Positions 5,570 through 5,570 of a stretch of DNA of 5,570 bases are shown piece after piece. The position numbers and the translations under genes are program-made. The notes below the pieces were generated by a model, which saw nothing but the letters and a program-made list of their open reading frames with translations, was not told where the DNA came from and did no database searches. Each line of letters opens with the position of its first letter. Within the stretch, counting starts at the first letter, position 1. Origin of the DNA: Selenomonadaceae bacterium (GTDB taxonomy: Bacteria > Bacillota > Negativicutes > Selenomonadales > Selenomonadaceae); NCBI GenBank assembly GCA_017390245.1, contig JAFPCE010000221.1, forward strand, positions 1 to 5,570. Reading direction: 5' to 3'.

Positions 5570-5570
5570 G

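Noticed and set aside
1..5570. CRISPR arrays, tRNA or rRNA genes, complete insertion sequences
   Set aside because: No regularly spaced repeats, cloverleaf or rRNA-like sequence, or paired terminal inverted repeats with target duplications were seen by eye.

Overview
The window looks like chromosomal DNA of an anaerobic, probably motile bacterium. The gene set (a chemotaxis receptor with a PhnD-like domain, two adjacent DUF445 membrane proteins, a Nif11-type double-glycine precursor) would fit a Negativicutes (Selenomonas/Anaerovibrio-like) or related Firmicutes genome. That placement is an inference from gene content and moderate-to-low G+C by eye, not from a marker gene.

Left part (1-750, plus strand): an A+T-rich stretch carries a 34-codon reading-frame tail that resembles the DDE region of IS630-type transposases. 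After it come several palindromes and a good sigma70-like promoter. This promoter drives one gene, a 165-residue precursor peptide. The precursor has a Nif11/NHLP-like leader ending in an LSDEIMDIVTGG cleavage motif, followed by a 69-residue hydrophobic core with glycine at every fourth position. It looks like a secreted bacteriocin or other peptide natural product. No transporter, peptidase, immunity or modification gene is visible beside it, so it is an orphan within this window.

Middle (751-903): two back-to-back intrinsic terminators close the convergent precursor gene and receptor gene.

Right part (904-5570, minus strand): transcription runs right to left. First is the 3' end of an unrecognised gene and its terminator. 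Next are two DUF445 (PF04286) membrane proteins whose reading frames overlap by one base (TAATG). Last, after an 83-bp gap with no terminator, is a methyl-accepting chemotaxis protein. The receptor has no periplasmic sensor. Instead a complete PhnD-like substrate-binding domain follows the signalling coiled coil with no membrane segment in between, so it should lie in the cytoplasm.

The points most worth following are the glycine-ladder precursor, the receptor with a cytoplasmic binding-protein domain, the terminator that abuts the ribosome binding site of the first DUF445 gene, and a hexamer repeat that creates three in-frame stop codons after the second.
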